Source of the DNA: CBDCZY01 sp965224745
GTDB lineage: Bacteria > Pseudomonadota > Gammaproteobacteria > Methylococcales > Methylomonadaceae
Assembly: GCA_965224745.1 (NCBI GenBank)
Contig: CBDCZY010000010.1
Span: forward strand, 620,001 to 684,000
Direction of reading: 5' to 3'
DNA length: 64,000 nucleotides
Below the pieces are notes generated by a model. The model saw only the letters and a list, made by a program, of their open reading frames with translations, was not told the DNA's origin and made no database searches. The position numbers were made by a program, and so were the translations under genes. Within the stretch, counting starts at the first letter, position 1, and every line of letters starts with the position of its first letter. This document shows positions 61,689-64,000 of the stretch, in pieces.

Positions 61689-64000
61689 AATAGGCATTAA
61701 TGTTCTTTCTTTGGTAGGGTCAATGGTTCGTGTGTCATCAACAACAGGTTCATTATTTTCATCTTGCCAAACTGCTTTATGTGCATAAATGACAGCAGTA
61801 GGGTATTTCTTGAGTAGCTCACCGCGAATAACTAACACAACTTCCTGTTTATCATCTTCACTGTCATCTCTATTGTCGTGTTCACCCAAACTCGAGAATT
61901 TACTCCAGTAGTGAATAGGTTTAATGTCTTTCAATTCTTCCTTGAGTAAAGCTTGGTGTGCTTCTAATAAATAATCGTTGTCGATGACTTCATCAGGATC
62001 ATTTAAGCGATCATAATATTCTTGTAAATCAACGACAATTCGCTGATCCAGAATAGCTTTAAAGCGAGCTAGAATAGGTGCTTTATCTAGCGGATTGGTG
62101 TCCAAAAAACCATTCACATCCCAAAATTGTCTGAAATAACTGCCGCGTTGATCCGTTGGGTATTCACGCCACAGTAACTCCCTGGCAAATTCATGATTTA
62201 AACCCAGCATATAAGCTTCAATAAATTTTTGGTTGGTTTCGAGTATTGAGATGCTGTTTTGTTCAATAAAATTAATATTAGGTAAAAATAACTCAGAAGA
62301 ATATTCCGCAAGCGGCTTATACATTGGTAAGTCGAACTTGGGATAGGCCATGGCTTCTATAAAATGCTCTTTTAGCTGTCCCAATATAAACGGAGGAAGT
62401 ATTACACTACCAAGAACCCAGCGAGGAATAGTTATACTAGGGTGAATACTTGCAAAAACAGTCTCATTGACCAGTGCCATGTTTAATGCCGGGCGTTCTT
62501 TTACTTTTCCCAGCCTTGCACTTTCCTGAATCATGCCATTGACATCTATTAAAGCCTCTTTAAAGCGAGTGGCTTCTTCACTATCGACAGTTCCGCCTAT
62601 CGTTGGGATGAAGTTTTCACCAGGAATAGTCACTTGAAAGTCAGGACTATTGGGTAAATCATCTACAGATTCAGGTGTTTGATTCTCTTCCAAAAGGGCA
62701 TTAGCGCTTTCTATTTGTTTACACCAATTGTCTAACAAGCGATACAGATAAACCAAGCCTGCTACAGCTGCAGTGCCTGCTGCTAAAAGGGCTGCTGTTA
62801 CAGCAAACAAGAGCATAAAAATAATGATAATGAATGCTAAAACTAGCGGAATCCACTTAATCCAAGGATAGCGTTCCAACCAATAGATAAGAAAATCAGG
62901 AATATTAGACGGTTTAGCCGCTTCAGCTATATCATCTGTAGTAACAATGCCTTCGGGTGTCTCTTGGGGTGGAGCGGCACTAACCTCTCCATCATTGATT
63001 CGGCTTACCAAATTATCCAGATTTACATCATCATCCAATGCTAAGCGTTTAACCAATTTCCCTCTTGGCCTTAGCAGTTTACGCATATTGACAGAGGTAG
63101 TGGCAAGGGTCAGCTTACTTTCCTTCTTCTGGTAATAAACCGTCAAACCTTGAGATAAAATTCGGCTGTGGACTGGTGATGTAATGCTCAACCATTTTCC
63201 TGCTTTCTTTTCTTTAACAGGGGATAAATGAAACTCATAGAAAATACCGGATACAGCCTTTGCTAATTGCGCTTGTCGGATTTTTTTATTGGCTTCTAAT
63301 ATTTCGCCTACCTGATCCCAGGCAGATTTCATGTAATTTTCCTGATTTTCTTGTACCACTTTAGTACCAAACCCAGCCGATACACGCCAACGAGCATCAA
63401 GGTTGAGCTCATGAGTCCAGTTGTAGTTGGGAGAGATATCGGTATTGTCTCTTTCCTTTAGCAGACGTTGAGCCATGGCATGCCATCTGCCATATAAAGG
63501 GGCTGTTATCAATGGATCAGGGTTTTTTAATATTTCATACTCAGTCTCTGGATCAACTGCTTCTGCTTCCTGTATAACGCCAGAAGACATATTCACCGCC
63601 AAGGCATCGTCTGTTTCATAGCTATCTGTTAGATTGATAAAGGCGACTATGTTTTGCTGGAAAGGATGTAAATTTTCAATGTTTCTTGGCTGCGTATCCG
63701 TAGAAAGCGCTGTAATTTGATCTGCTGTTAAATCATTTTTAAAAGCCCAATAGTCATGGCTCTGTACTTCTTTAAACTCTTCGTCAGTATAAAAAAGTTT
63801 CGGTACGCGTAATGCGCCGCCAAGTTTTAAAACACCTTTTAATTCATCTGTTGCGTCGATGCCCTTCAAGTTAGCACCGGGATGTTGCACATCCATATCG
63901 CGCTTACCAACACGGCTATCAACAGGTTTGGGTTCTAAAAGACGAACCAAGTATTCGAAATCCCCTACTGTTCCTGTTCTGAAATACCAGCGGTGATAGA
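61689..64000 (-). CDS. giant-protein operon, gene D: 5' part (runs off the window)
   Basis: The frame is open from beyond 64000 (YHRWYFRTGTVGDFEYLVRL) to the IS21 border, about 770 residues in the window. A TTG at 63950 is internal, not the start. Blocks include SRVGKRDMDVQHPGANLKGI, LYGRWHAMAQRLL and YMLGLNHEFARELLWREYPT followed by DQRGSYFRQFWD. Two hydrophobic segments at about 62740-62870 (WIKWIPLVLAFIIIIFMLLF and the next ~25 residues) predict a membrane hairpin, the only one in the operon. With the 56573-57145 piece it gives at least 960 residues. I cannot assign a family. Confidence 0.78.

Noticed and set aside
46641..64000. Giant operon as a Tc toxin, type VI or contractile injection cluster
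   Set aside because: No RHS repeats, VgrG, sheath, baseplate, ClpV or TcA/TcB signatures were visible; size alone is not evidence.
1..64000. CRISPR arrays, tRNA and rRNA genes
   Set aside because: No regularly spaced direct repeats and no cloverleaf or rRNA segments were seen on either strand by eye.

Overview
The window reads as a gammaproteobacterial chromosome of moderate to low GC. Signs are the dnaB-alr-radA order, the rplM-rpsI pair, a FleQ-type sigma-54 activator with a complete flgBCDEFGHIJKL operon, and a dif site with the gammaproteobacterial XerD arm and central region. CopC, a transaldolase-like gene and two SulP transporters would fit a methanotroph or a sulfur/C1 gammaproteobacterium, but genus cannot be fixed from the sequence alone.

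Layout: 1-4.2 kb is a SulP-carbonic anhydrase fusion among gene relics (nhaR, a STAS fragment, a group II intron reverse transcriptase carrying a small palindromic insertion, an istB fragment). 4.2-14.1 kb is housekeeping: rpsI/rplM, fleQ, a CNNM/CorC protein, FHA and PilZ proteins, radA, alr, dnaB and hsp20 behind a sigma-32-like promoter. 14.2-26.5 kb is an envelope/secretion island: two secreted proteins of unknown function, two long FecR-TPR-outer-membrane-barrel paralogues, two small Cys/aromatic-rich proteins, folD and a FecR-only protein. 26.6-35.1 kb holds a MOP-family flippase, copC, mgtE, a SulP-universal stress protein pair, a frameshifted fructose-6-phosphate aldolase and rhlE. 35.1-36.1 kb has a RAYT transposase relic and a sigma-54 promoter that starts the flagellar operon (36.1-45.9 kb).

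A chromosomal dif site lies at 46090-46117, so this is probably the replication terminus. Beyond it are a broken vapBC pair and a leftward operon of very large proteins I cannot assign (46641 to past 64000). That operon has been hit by three insertion sequences. An IS1634-like element with a TTAA target duplication splits a ~1974-residue ORF. An IS21-family element with an AATAGG duplication splits the upstream gene. An ISAs1-family element with a 10-bp duplication sits inside the IS21 istB gene. Removing the elements in silico restores every reading frame. The ISAs1 element carries a DUF4338 (DruA-like) domain fused to its transposase and an A_AAA_AAG slippery site directly before the stop codon.

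The best candidates for something undescribed are the giant-protein operon, the FecR-TPR-barrel pair with the small 99-residue protein between them, and the DruA-like/ISAs1 fusion.
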